DNA of 64,000 bases. It comes from G963677445 sp963678275. Its GTDB lineage: Bacteria > Bacteroidota > Ignavibacteria > Ignavibacteriales > Melioribacteraceae. The DNA is taken from NCBI GenBank assembly GCA_963678275.1, contig OY782765.1, positions 6,014,001 through 6,078,000 on the forward strand. Direction: 5' to 3'. Positions within the stretch are counted from its first letter, which is position 1; each line of letters opens with the position of its first letter. A program made the position numbers and the translations under genes. The notes beneath the pieces are model-generated. The model was not told the origin of the DNA, searched no databases, and saw only the letters and a list, made by a program, of their open reading frames with translations. This document shows, one piece after another, positions 25,041-33,501 of the stretch.

Positions 25041-25706
25041 ATGAAATATATGAAAATTATTCTGACTGTTTTAATATTAATTCCCCTGGTTGATATTCTG
25101 CCGCAGGAGAATGGCTATTTTTCCATCGCTCGCTTAAAATACAGCGGCGGCGGTGACTGGTATAACGATCCCTCTTCAGAGGAAAATCTCCTGAAATTTG
25201 TCGCGGACCGGACAAACATAAAAGTAAATCCCGAATACCGGTTTGTTGAACTTTCTTCAGATGATATATTTTCCCATCCTTTTCTTTTTCTTACCGGCCA
25301 TGGCAATGTGGTGTTTTCCGAGCAGGAGGCTGCCAGGCTCCGCAGGTATCTTGAAGCGGGTGGATTTTTATATATAGATGATGATTACAGTCTGGATAAA
25401 GCTGTTCGGCGCGAAATGAAGAAAGTATTTCCTGAAAAAAACTTAGTTGAATTACCTTTTGACTACGGTCTTTATCATTGTTTTTATGAATTTCCTTATG
25501 GCCCGCCGAAAACACATGAACATGATGATAAAAATCCGAAGGGTTACGGGATTTTTATTGGTGATCGTTTAGCTGTATATTACACATATGAGAGCAATCC
25601 CGCCGACGGCTGGGCCGATGAAAGAGTTCATAACGATTCGCCTGAAAAAAGAGAGGAAGCGCTGAAATTCGGCCTCAATCTTATTGTCTGGGTTTTATCT
25701 AATTAG
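25041..25706 (+). CDS. Secreted DUF4159-family protein
   Basis: The 221-residue protein has a signal peptide (IILTVLILIPLVDILPQ) and a DUF4159 body. The body includes IARLKYSGGGDWYNDPSSEENLL, FVELSSDDIFSHPFLFLTGHGNV, and LRRYLEAGGFLYIDDDYSLDKAVRREM. A His-rich segment FPYGPPKTHEHDDKNP follows, and DRLAVYYTYESNPADGWADE closes the domain. The fold resembles class I glutamine amidotransferase-like domains but lacks a Cys nucleophile. It is 8 bp upstream of the large coiled-coil protein gene, matching the habit of DUF4159 genes to sit with aerotolerance-type/DUF4175-type genes. Confidence 0.85.
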   Translation: MKYMKIILTVLILIPLVDILPQENGYFSIARLKYSGGGDWYNDPSSEENLLKFVADRTNIKVNPEYRFVELSSDDIFSHPFLFLTGHGNVVFSEQEAARLRRYLEAGGFLYIDDDYSLDKAVRREMKKVFPEKNLVELPFDYGLYHCFYEFPYGPPKTHEHDDKNPKGYGIFIGDRLAVYYTYESNPADGWADERVHNDSPEKREEALKFGLNLIVWVLSN

Positions 25707-25714
25707 AGAAAAAA

Positions 25715-28700
25715 ATGAGCGATATAAAAAGCTACAGAATTGAAATAGAAAAAAGACTTGAATCAACAGACAGAAAAAGGAAGCTTGTTTCCTTTCTGGC
25801 AGAAATATTAAAGGGAATTACATATTTCATTATTCCCCTCTTTTTATTTTTGCTGGCCGAATGGGGCGGAGCTTTTCAACCGCCGGTAAGGACTGTGCTT
25901 TTTTTTATTTTAATGGTTTTGCTGATTATAATTCTCGTTAGATATGTTGTGTTGCCTCTTTTCCCCTTTTTCAGACAAACAGATTATTTTGAGACCGCTG
26001 GTTTTATAGGACATAATTTCCCTGAGATAAAGGATGAATTAAAAAACTCACTTCAGATTAATGCTGAAAAAGGAGAAGGTTTTTCGGAAGAGCTTGTTGA
26101 GGCAGCTTTTAAGAGGGTGTATAACATTGTTAAGGGATATAATTTTAAGGAGAGTGTAAGCTTCGCGCCGGCTCTCGGAAATTTGAAAAAAACATTTTCC
26201 GCCCTGTCCGTTCTGATTGTTTTGCTGATATTTTCTTCCGGATTCCGGGACGCCGGTTTCCGGTTATGGAATTATGACCGGGAATTTACCACTCCTCCCG
26301 AATTTTCCTTTATTGTTGAACCGGGAAATGCCGAAATAACCAAAGGAAGCGACTTTAATATCACAATCCGCGCGAAAGGAAACGCACCTTCTGTAATCGA
26401 TCTGAAGACAAGATTCAGGGAAGACGCCGCTTTTTCAGGTAAAAGAATTATTGCCGATTCAACCGGTTCATTTAATTTCAGTATTAAAGCAGCGTCGGGA
26501 TCATTCAGATATTTTGCCGAAGCCGGTGATGTGAAATCGGAAGAATATTTTGTTAATGTTATTGACCGGCCGGTAATTAAAACTTTTGATCTTTCAGTTA
26601 TTCCGCCGGCTTATTCAGGACTGCCGGTTTCGGACCAGAAAGATAATGGCAACATAAACGCGCTGCCCGGCAGCATGGTAAAAATAGAGCTTAAATCGAC
26701 AAAATTACTGAGCTCCGCTCAATTAATTTTCAGTGAAAGCGGCGAAAAGAGGATGGAGCCGGACAGATTTAGCGCGAGCGCCGGGTTTAAAATATCGGCG
26801 GAGGAAAATTACCACCTGAGTATTTCTGACACAGCCGGGAATAAAAATGAAGACCCGGTTTCTTACGAAATAAATGTATTAAAGGATGCCTTTCCTTTTA
26901 TTGAGCTGATATCCCCCGATAAAGACCTTAAATTGAGCGGAATTCACCAGGTAAGCCTGTTAACCAAAATAAGCGATGATTACGGTTTCAGTAAGCTGCT
27001 GTTAAAATATCGTCTCTCTTCCTCTGATTTCAGCCCGGTTCAGGAGGAGTTTAATTCTGTAGCGATTCCCTTCAATAAAAAAGTTGTAGAGGATAATATT
27101 TATTATGTCTGGGACCTGACTGATATGTTTCTCGCGACAGATGATGTTGTTTCCTATTACCTTGAAGTATTTGACAATGACAAAGTAAGTGGGCCAAAAT
27201 CAAGCCGGACAGGAATTCTGACCCTGAGGGTGCCCTCTCTGGATGAGCTTTTTACAAATGCCGAGAATGTACAGGAAAGCGCCCAGGATGAACTGATGAA
27301 AACCCTTGAAGAGGCGGTTGAGCTCAAAGAGGAGATGGAAAAAATAAGTGATGAAATGAAGCAGGATAACAGGGAGATCACCTGGGAGGAAAAGGAAAAA
27401 ATTGAAAAAACCATGGAGAAATTCCAGCAGCTTGAGGATAAAGTTTCTGAAGTAAGTGAAAAAGTAAGTGAAATGCAGAAAGAGCTGCAGCAGAATGATC
27501 TGCTTTCACAGGAAACGCTCGAAAAATATATGGAGCTGCAGGAGCTGATGGATCAGTTATCGAGCGAGGAGATGAAAAAAGCGATGGAGGAGCTGCAGAA
27601 TAAACTTCAGCAGATGATGCGTCAGCAGGTTCAGGAGTCATTTGAGGATATGCAGCTTGATGAGGAAAATTTCAAAAAAAGCCTCGAAAGAACAATCAAT
27701 CTCCTCAAAAGAATTCAGATTGAACAGAAGATGGATGAAATGATGAAGCGCACGGAAGAACTTTCGGAGCAGCTTGATGAGATGCAAAAAGAGATGGAAA
27801 ATAGGAACGGGGAAAATCCTCAGGAGAATGACGCGGCTCAGAAAAAACAGGAAGAAGCGGGGGAAAGGCTGAAGCAGCTCGAAAAAACCATGGAGGAACT
27901 GGCTGAAAAAATGAGCGAATTTGAGGATATGCCAAACAGCCAGATGCAGGATATGATGGAAGAATTTGATAAACAGGGGAATCAGGAACTTTCGGAACAG
28001 GCTCAGCAGCAGATGCAGCAGGGCGATATGCAGCAGGCACAGCAAATGCAGCGGCAGATGTCGGAGAATATGGACCAGATGATGCAGATGATGCAGTCAC
28101 TTCAGCAGCAGATGCAGCAGCAAAATCAGATGCAGACATTCAGCGAAATGTATAAATCGCTCGATGATCTGCTTTCACTTTCCAAAGAGCAGGAAAATCT
28201 TAAGAATCAATCGATGGAGATGGAGCGCGACTCTCAGCAATTCAGAGAAAATGCCAGAAAACAGAGTGAACTACAGAGCAACCTTGATAAACTTCTTCAG
28301 CAGATGAGTGAGCTTTCGCAGAAAACATTTGCCATATCACCCGAAATGGGAGAAGAACTTGGCAAAGCCCGCTCGGAAATGAGCAAGGCGATGGAGCAAA
28401 TGCAGAATATGAACAGCCGAATGGCCGCCATGAACCAGGAGGAGGCTATGATGGCTATGAATAGCGCGGCGGCAATGATGCAGGGCGCCATGCAGCAGAT
28501 GATGCAGGGCGGCTCGGGCGGCAGCGGCATGATGTCGATGATGCAGCAGCTTCAGCAGATGGGGCAGCAGCAGATGAGTCTGAACCAGATGACAAAAATG
28601 ATGCAGAACGGCCAGATGACACAGCAGCAGATGGCCCGGCTTCAGAGGCTCGCCCAGGAACAGCAGATGATTCAGAAATCACTCGAGCAACTGAATAAAG

Positions 28701-29086
28701 AGGCAAAACAGTCCGGAAGCTCAAAAAAGCTTGCCTCAAATCTTGATGATATAATCCGGGAGATGAAAGAAGTTGTAAGCGATATGCAGACAGAAAAACT
28801 TAATGATGACCTGGTGCAGAAGCAGGAGAGGATACTCTCTAAACTGCTCGACGCGCAGCGTTCTATCAATGAAAGAGATTTTGAGAAAAAAAGGGAATCT
28901 GTCGCCGGTAAAAATTACAAACAGGACAGTCCCCCCGAACTTCTTCTTGACACCGAAGAGGGGCGGAATCAGCTTAGAGAAGAATTAATGAAGGCTGTCA
29001 GAGAAGGTTATTCGAGAGATTATGAAGAACTGATCCGACGTTATTTTAACGAACTTGAGAAACAAAAAACAGGAGAAGGGAACTAA
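25715..29086 (+). CDS. Giant DUF4175-like membrane protein with Gln/Met-rich coiled coil
   Basis: The 1123-residue protein has two transmembrane helices near 32-50 and 58-80 and a third near 157-172. An extracytoplasmic beta-rich part about 190-500 follows. From about 505 to 1110 comes a very long charged coiled coil that becomes strikingly Gln/Met-rich between about 770 and 980 (runs such as QQMQQGDMQQAQQMQRQM and MMQQLQQMGQQQM). The layout fits DUF4175-type proteins of Bacteroidota-like genomes. The composition suggests a stalk or filament-forming periplasmic domain (inference). The frame is uninterrupted and lies 8 bp after the DUF4159 gene. Confidence 0.75.
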   Translation: MSDIKSYRIEIEKRLESTDRKRKLVSFLAEILKGITYFIIPLFLFLLAEWGGAFQPPVRTVLFFILMVLLIIILVRYVVLPLFPFFRQTDYFETAGFIGHNFPEIKDELKNSLQINAEKGEGFSEELVEAAFKRVYNIVKGYNFKESVSFAPALGNLKKTFSALSVLIVLLIFSSGFRDAGFRLWNYDREFTTPPEFSFIVEPGNAEITKGSDFNITIRAKGNAPSVIDLKTRFREDAAFSGKRIIADSTGSFNFSIKAASGSFRYFAEAGDVKSEEYFVNVIDRPVIKTFDLSVIPPAYSGLPVSDQKDNGNINALPGSMVKIELKSTKLLSSAQLIFSESGEKRMEPDRFSASAGFKISAEENYHLSISDTAGNKNEDPVSYEINVLKDAFPFIELISPDKDLKLSGIHQVSLLTKISDDYGFSKLLLKYRLSSSDFSPVQEEFNSVAIPFNKKVVEDNIYYVWDLTDMFLATDDVVSYYLEVFDNDKVSGPKSSRTGILTLRVPSLDELFTNAENVQESAQDELMKTLEEAVELKEEMEKISDEMKQDNREITWEEKEKIEKTMEKFQQLEDKVSEVSEKVSEMQKELQQNDLLSQETLEKYMELQELMDQLSSEEMKKAMEELQNKLQQMMRQQVQESFEDMQLDEENFKKSLERTINLLKRIQIEQKMDEMMKRTEELSEQLDEMQKEMENRNGENPQENDAAQKKQEEAGERLKQLEKTMEELAEKMSEFEDMPNSQMQDMMEEFDKQGNQELSEQAQQQMQQGDMQQAQQMQRQMSENMDQMMQMMQSLQQQMQQQNQMQTFSEMYKSLDDLLSLSKEQENLKNQSMEMERDSQQFRENARKQSELQSNLDKLLQQMSELSQKTFAISPEMGEELGKARSEMSKAMEQMQNMNSRMAAMNQEEAMMAMNSAAAMMQGAMQQMMQGGSGGSGMMSMMQQLQQMGQQQMSLNQMTKMMQNGQMTQQQMARLQRLAQEQQMIQKSLEQLNKEAKQSGSSKKLASNLDDIIREMKEVVSDMQTEKLNDDLVQKQERILSKLLDAQRSINERDFEKKRESVAGKNYKQDSPPELLLDTEEGRNQLREELMKAVREGYSRDYEELIRRYFNELEKQKTGEGN

Positions 29087-29154
29087 GAGATAATTCATCC
29101 GGTTTTCATGATTTCAGGACCTAAAATAAGATGTAAGGTGTGAAATAAGTCAGA

Positions 29155-30333
29155 ATGAATGAATCCGGAATGGCAACCGCAGGTATAGCAGGCGCGGGCA
29201 CAATGGGAAGCGGGATCGCGCAGTTGACCGCTGTAAACGGCTGTAAAACAATTATTTATGATCCCTTCGACAGCTCCCTTGTTAAATCGGAAGCCGGTCT
29301 GAAAAAGATATTAAAGCGGTTGGAGGAAAAGGGTAAAATTAAATATGGCGATTCGGAAAAAATATTAAACCGGATTACATTCACCACAGATATCAACAAT
29401 CTTTCCCAATGCAAATTTATTTTCGAAGCCGCTCCCGAAAGCATTGATATCAAAAAGAACCTGGTGAAAAAAATATCTGAGATCACAAGTGAAGATACAG
29501 TTATCGCCACAAATACCTCTTCATTATCGGTTACATCAATTGCTGCCGCATCGGACAAGGGCAACATTGCCGGAGCGCATTTTTTTAATCCCGCTCCGCT
29601 GATGAAACTTGTCGAGATTATTCCCGCTCTTCAGACTAAAGAAAATGTACTAAAAGAATTACAGGATTTTGTTAACAGTCTTGGAAAAATAACTGTAATA
29701 ACGAAAGATACTCCCGGTTTTATTGTTAATAAAGTCGCGCGCCCTTTTTATGGGGAAGCTCTGAGAATATATGATGAAAATATCGCCGGAATTCAGGAGA
29801 TTGACAGTGTGATGAGGGATAGAGGGGGATTCAGGATGGGGCCTTTTGAGCTGATGGACCTGATCGGCAATGATGTTAATTACAGTGTTACCGAAACGGT
29901 ATTCAGGGAATTTTATTTTGATCCACGTTATAAACCCTCCTTTACCCAGAAAAGATATGTCGAAGCGGGAAGACTTGGCAAAAAGAGCGGTCAGGGATTT
30001 TATGACTATACTTCTGATGTTATCCCTGATAAAATTTTCCCTGATGAAAAACTGGCCGATGATATCTTTTTACGAATTATTGCCATGCTTATTAACGAGG
30101 CCGCCGATACTCTGCATATGGGTATTGCTTCAATGGAGGATATTGACACAGCGGTAAAATCGGGTGTGAATTATCCGAAGGGTCTTTTTGAATGGGCCGA
30201 TGAAATAGGACTTGATAAAATTCTGGATACTTTGCGCTTCCTAAGGGGAAGATATGGGGAAGAACGATACAGGATTTCTCCTCTGCTGACTGATTTCCAT
30301 AATAACAGATGGAAGTTTTATGAGAAAAGATGA
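29155..30333 (+). CDS. paaH: 3-hydroxyacyl-CoA dehydrogenase (PaaH-like)
   Basis: The 392-residue NAD-dependent enzyme begins with the Rossmann motif IAGAGTMGSGIAQLTA. It carries the HAD signature NTSSLSVTSIA ... GAHFFNPAPLMKLVEIIPA with the catalytic His and Asn. Two C-terminal 3HCDH domains follow (PGFIVNKVARPFYGEA ... MGPFELMDLIGNDVN). Its length and neighbours point to PaaH, which oxidises 3-hydroxyadipyl-CoA to 3-oxoadipyl-CoA in phenylacetate breakdown. A butyryl-type dehydrogenase (Hbd) is the alternative. It overlaps paaI by 14 bp. Confidence 0.85.
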   Translation: MNESGMATAGIAGAGTMGSGIAQLTAVNGCKTIIYDPFDSSLVKSEAGLKKILKRLEEKGKIKYGDSEKILNRITFTTDINNLSQCKFIFEAAPESIDIKKNLVKKISEITSEDTVIATNTSSLSVTSIAAASDKGNIAGAHFFNPAPLMKLVEIIPALQTKENVLKELQDFVNSLGKITVITKDTPGFIVNKVARPFYGEALRIYDENIAGIQEIDSVMRDRGGFRMGPFELMDLIGNDVNYSVTETVFREFYFDPRYKPSFTQKRYVEAGRLGKKSGQGFYDYTSDVIPDKIFPDEKLADDIFLRIIAMLINEAADTLHMGIASMEDIDTAVKSGVNYPKGLFEWADEIGLDKILDTLRFLRGRYGEERYRISPLLTDFHNNRWKFYEKR

Positions 30334-30754
30334 TTTTTCAGGGAATACACCTGAACCGGAACAAATAGTGAACATGATGATGAAGGAAGACCGGTTCACT
30401 AAATATATGGCAATGGAGATCGGGGAGGTTAAACCGGGGTTTTGCAGAGTTTCAATGAAAATCGGGGAGGAGATGTTAAACGGATTTGGAATCTGCCACG
30501 GCGGAGTGATTTTTTCTCTTGCCGATAGCGCGCTTGCTTTTGCGGCGAATACCAGGGGAAGAGTAAGTGTTACACTTGATATGACAGCCTCATTTATCGG
30601 GAAAGTTGATCCCGGTGAGATTCTTGAAGCGGTCGCGGAAGAATTGAACCTGACAAATGGAACCGGGGTATATGATGTTTCGGTGGCGAATAGCTCAGGC
30701 AAAAAGATCGCTCTTTTCAGAGGAACAGTTTACAGGACCAGGGATTGGAAGTGA
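30320..30754 (+). CDS. paaI: Hotdog-fold acyl-CoA thioesterase (PaaI)
   Basis: The 144-residue hotdog thioesterase has the PaaI signature NGFGICHGGVIFSLADSALAFAANT, with Asn, His and Asp in the active-site positions. It continues TLDMTASFIGKVDPGEILEAVAEELN. PaaI hydrolyses stalled or toxic CoA intermediates of phenylacetate catabolism. It overlaps the 3' end of paaH by 14 bp, so the two are coupled. The next pathway gene is 930 bp away beyond a repeat array. Confidence 0.9.
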   Translation: MRKDDFSGNTPEPEQIVNMMMKEDRFTKYMAMEIGEVKPGFCRVSMKIGEEMLNGFGICHGGVIFSLADSALAFAANTRGRVSVTLDMTASFIGKVDPGEILEAVAEELNLTNGTGVYDVSVANSSGKKIALFRGTVYRTRDWK

Positions 30755-31682
30755 AAATTTAAGTGTTTCGCAGTTGTTCTTTGTTTTATGAAAAGGTAAT
30801 AGAAGATAAAATTACATAAGATGAACCGGAGGCGGGTAAACTCTGTTGCCGGAAAGCGAAAGAAGAAAGCAGCCCGGGGTAAAGAGGAAAAATGGGATAA
30901 GACCCTGAAGGGTCGAATATAATTCTCTTTTACAGATAAAATATTATCCTTCAGATATTATTTTCCACAGGCTGCAAATATTCGACGCCTTTAACGTAGC
31001 AGCATGTATTTTCCTGACAAGACCACCGGATTTCATCCGGGACTATTCATGTTCAACTCCATTCGGAGTCGCATTATTATTACTCCGTAAGAAGTTAAAT
31101 TCTACGCAAAAAGGCAAAATTTTATCGTACTCATGGAACAGGTACTCGTGATCGTCATCGTTCTCGAATAACCTGGGTGATTTGAAAAGACGAGTACGAA
31201 ATACGATTACGGGAACGAGTACGATTTTTCCTTTGGATTCAACTTTTTTCCGGCGCTGTCGGATTACGATTACGATTAATCCGTAAGGAGTTAAATTCTA
31301 CGCAAAATGGCAAGATTTTATCGTACTCAGCGAAGCGGTACTCGTAATCGTCATCGTTCTCGAATAACCTGGGTGTTTTGTAAAGACGAGTACGAAGCAC
31401 GATTACGAGAACGAGTACGATTTTTTTTTAGGATTCATTTTTTTCTGGCTTTGCCAGTTTATGATTATTCCGTAAGGAGTTAAATTCTACACAAAATGGC
31501 AAAATTTTATTTGACCATCAATTTACCGGGGAATTCTGTCGTCCCTGACGGGACTTTTTTGGGATTTTGAAGTTATCTTAAAGAAAAATTGCTGGTTCCT
31601 AACTCTTCACTCTCCACTAACCACTTTATACTTCTGGCTTGCCAGTTTATGATTATGATTATGATTTTGGGGTTACACATAT
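30755..31682 (+). repeat. Composite repeat array splitting the phenylacetate cluster
   Basis: A gene-free stretch of about 930 bp. Border cores CCGTAAGGAGTTAAATTCTACGC (or variants) occur near 31085-31107, 31279-31301 and 31473-31495, and CTGGC..GCCAG borders near 31450-31463 and 31633-31645. The borders alternate with variable interiors. Two are related CGTACTCG...CGAGTACGA palindromic blocks (31126-31230 and 31319-31422), and one carries GTCCCTGACGGGAC (31541-31554). The upstream part (30900-31070) has short dyads such as GACCCTGAAGGGTC and CCGGATTTCATCCGG. Confidence 0.8.
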
Positions 31683-32888
31683 ATGAAAAAAGCTTTTATA
31701 ATTGACGGTATCAGGACTCCGGTGGGAAAATTCAGGGGTTCTCTTGCCGGTATGAGGGCGGACGATATGGCCGCGCTTGTGATAAAAAAATTGCTTGAAC
31801 GGAATCCGGTAGTTGATCCGGGTGAGATCGAGGATGTTATATTCGGCTGCGCGAATCAGGCGGGTGAGGATAACAGGAATGTAGCCCGTATGGCGGGACT
31901 TCTTGCCGGATTGCCTGTTGATGTGCCGGGTGAAACTGTTAACCGGTTATGCGCTTCCGGTATGAGCGCTGTGGTTACAGCATCCAGAGCGGTTCAGACA
32001 GAAAACGGGGACCTTTTTATTGCCGGGGGTGTGGAGAATATGACCCGCGCTCCAATGGTAATGTCAAAAAGTGATAAATCCTGGGGGGGAAACGCTGAAA
32101 TATATGACACTACTCTCGGCTGGCGATTTCCTAATCCCCGAATGAAAGAAATTTATGGCGCCGAAGCCATGGGGGAAACTGCCGAGAATATTGTGGAGCG
32201 ATATGGCATTTCAAGAGAAGATCAGGATAAATTTGCGCTTTGGAGTCAGCGGAAGGCGGCGCTGGCAACTGAAAACGGCCGCCTGGCAAAAGAGATAATT
32301 CCGGTGGAAATTACGGTAAAAAAAGGGGACAACATTGTTTTTTCCAATGATGAATTTGTCAAACCCTCAACTACGAATGAAATACTCGCAAAACTGAAAC
32401 CCGCGTTCCGGAAGGGAGGCAGTGTAACAGCCGGTAATTCATCGGGATTGAATGACGGCGCCGCCGCGCTGCTTATAGCGTCAGAAAAGGCAATAGAAAA
32501 TTACTCACTAAAACCTGCGGCGGAAATAATCTCATCAGCAGTTGTTGGGGTGGAACCACGTCTGATGGGAATGGGTCCGGTAGGAGCTACACGAAAGGCG
32601 CTGAAAAGAGCCGGACTCTCATTAAGAGATATGGATGTGATAGAACTTAATGAGGCCTTTGCGTCACAGTCACTTGCCTGCGTCAGGGAGCTTGGTCTCG
32701 ATGATTATGATCCGCGCATTAATCCAAATGGGGGAGCGATCGCCATAGGGCATCCCCTCGGCATGTCGGGAGCCAGGCTGCTTCTTACGGCAATGAAAGA
32801 ACTGGAAGAAAAAAATAAAGAATTCGCGCTTTGCACAATGTGTGTCGGAGTGGGACAGGGAATGGCCACAATTATTAAGAGAGTTTGA
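31683..32888 (+). CDS. paaJ: Acetyl-CoA acyltransferase / 3-oxoadipyl-CoA thiolase (PaaJ-like)
   Basis: The 401-residue thiolase has the acyl-carrying Cys in VNRLCASGMSAV near 90 and GGVENMTRAPMVM. It also has NEAFASQSLA, the catalytic His in GGAIAIGHPLGMSGARLL near 357, and the second Cys in CTMCVGVGQGMA near 387. The length, EVQ-type N-terminus (AFIIDGIRTPVGKFRGSLAG) and neighbours fit PaaJ/PcaF, which cleaves 3-oxoadipyl-CoA to succinyl-CoA and acetyl-CoA. It starts right after the repeat array, with GGGG upstream, and is followed with a 1-bp gap by paaY. Confidence 0.88.
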   Translation: MKKAFIIDGIRTPVGKFRGSLAGMRADDMAALVIKKLLERNPVVDPGEIEDVIFGCANQAGEDNRNVARMAGLLAGLPVDVPGETVNRLCASGMSAVVTASRAVQTENGDLFIAGGVENMTRAPMVMSKSDKSWGGNAEIYDTTLGWRFPNPRMKEIYGAEAMGETAENIVERYGISREDQDKFALWSQRKAALATENGRLAKEIIPVEITVKKGDNIVFSNDEFVKPSTTNEILAKLKPAFRKGGSVTAGNSSGLNDGAAALLIASEKAIENYSLKPAAEIISSAVVGVEPRLMGMGPVGATRKALKRAGLSLRDMDVIELNEAFASQSLACVRELGLDDYDPRINPNGGAIAIGHPLGMSGARLLLTAMKELEEKNKEFALCTMCVGVGQGMATIIKRV

Positions 32889-32889
32889 T

Positions 32890-33501
32890 ATGAGCAATAT
32901 ATATGAATTTAATGGTATTAAGCCGGTTATCGATGAAAGCGCTTTTATTCATCCCCTTGCCACGATTATCGGAAATGTGATAATCGGTAAAGATGTTTAT
33001 ATCGGGCCCGGCGCGGTTCTGAGGGGTGACTGGGGGGGCATTATTGTTAAAGATGGAAGCAATATACAGGAAAACTGTGTCGTACACATGTTTCCCGGGG
33101 TGACAGTTGTTTTTGAGGAAGGAGCGCATATTGGGCACGGAGCTATAATCCATGGCGGACATATCGGCAGAAATTCACTGGTTGGAATGAATGCCGTTGT
33201 AATGGATAACGCGGAAATCGGAGAAGGTTCAATTATCGGGGCTCTTACTTTTGTGCCGGCAGGCGCGAAAATCCCTGACCGAAAAGTGGCGGTGGGAAAC
33301 CCGGCAAAGGTGGTTAAAGATGTTTCGGATGAAATGCTGGAATGGAAAACCGACGGAACGCGGCTTTATCAAAAGCTGCCTGAAGAAATGTGGAAATCTT
33401 TGAAACCATGTGATCCTTTACGGGAAATAGCTGAGAACCGGCCAAAACAGCAGTCAATTTACAAAACATGGGAAGAGATTAAAAAGAAGGAGAAAAAATG
33501 A
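32890..33501 (+). CDS. paaY: Gamma-carbonic-anhydrase-like left-handed beta-helix protein (PaaY)
   Basis: About 203 residues from the ATG at 32890. Its hexapeptide repeats (IGNVIIGKDVYIGPGAVLRGDWGGIIVKDGSNIQENCVVHM ... GAHIGHGAIIHGGHIGRNSLVGMNAVVM) form a left-handed beta helix. It keeps the His residues that bind metal in gamma-carbonic anhydrases. A C-terminal helix region follows. PaaY is a thioesterase-type housekeeper of phenylacetate catabolism in E. coli. It is coupled to paaZ by a 4-bp ATGA overlap. Confidence 0.88.
   Translation: MSNIYEFNGIKPVIDESAFIHPLATIIGNVIIGKDVYIGPGAVLRGDWGGIIVKDGSNIQENCVVHMFPGVTVVFEEGAHIGHGAIIHGGHIGRNSLVGMNAVVMDNAEIGEGSIIGALTFVPAGAKIPDRKVAVGNPAKVVKDVSDEMLEWKTDGTRLYQKLPEEMWKSLKPCDPLREIAENRPKQQSIYKTWEEIKKKEKK

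Noticed and set aside
27157..28869. Several long antisense frames opposite the Gln/Met-rich gene
   Set aside because: They are Ser/Leu/Phe/Ala-rich mirror frames produced by the biased codons of the coiled coil and lack start signals.
31450..31500. Integron attC-like site (GTTAAAT resembles GTTRRRY)
   Set aside because: No matching RYYYAAC partner, no attC-type paired arms and no integrase. The interiors are not open reading frames.
30900..31680. CRISPR-like array of repeats and spacers
   Set aside because: Borders are about 65 bp and degenerate, interiors vary from 80 to over 300 bp and are reused between loci, and no cas gene is present.
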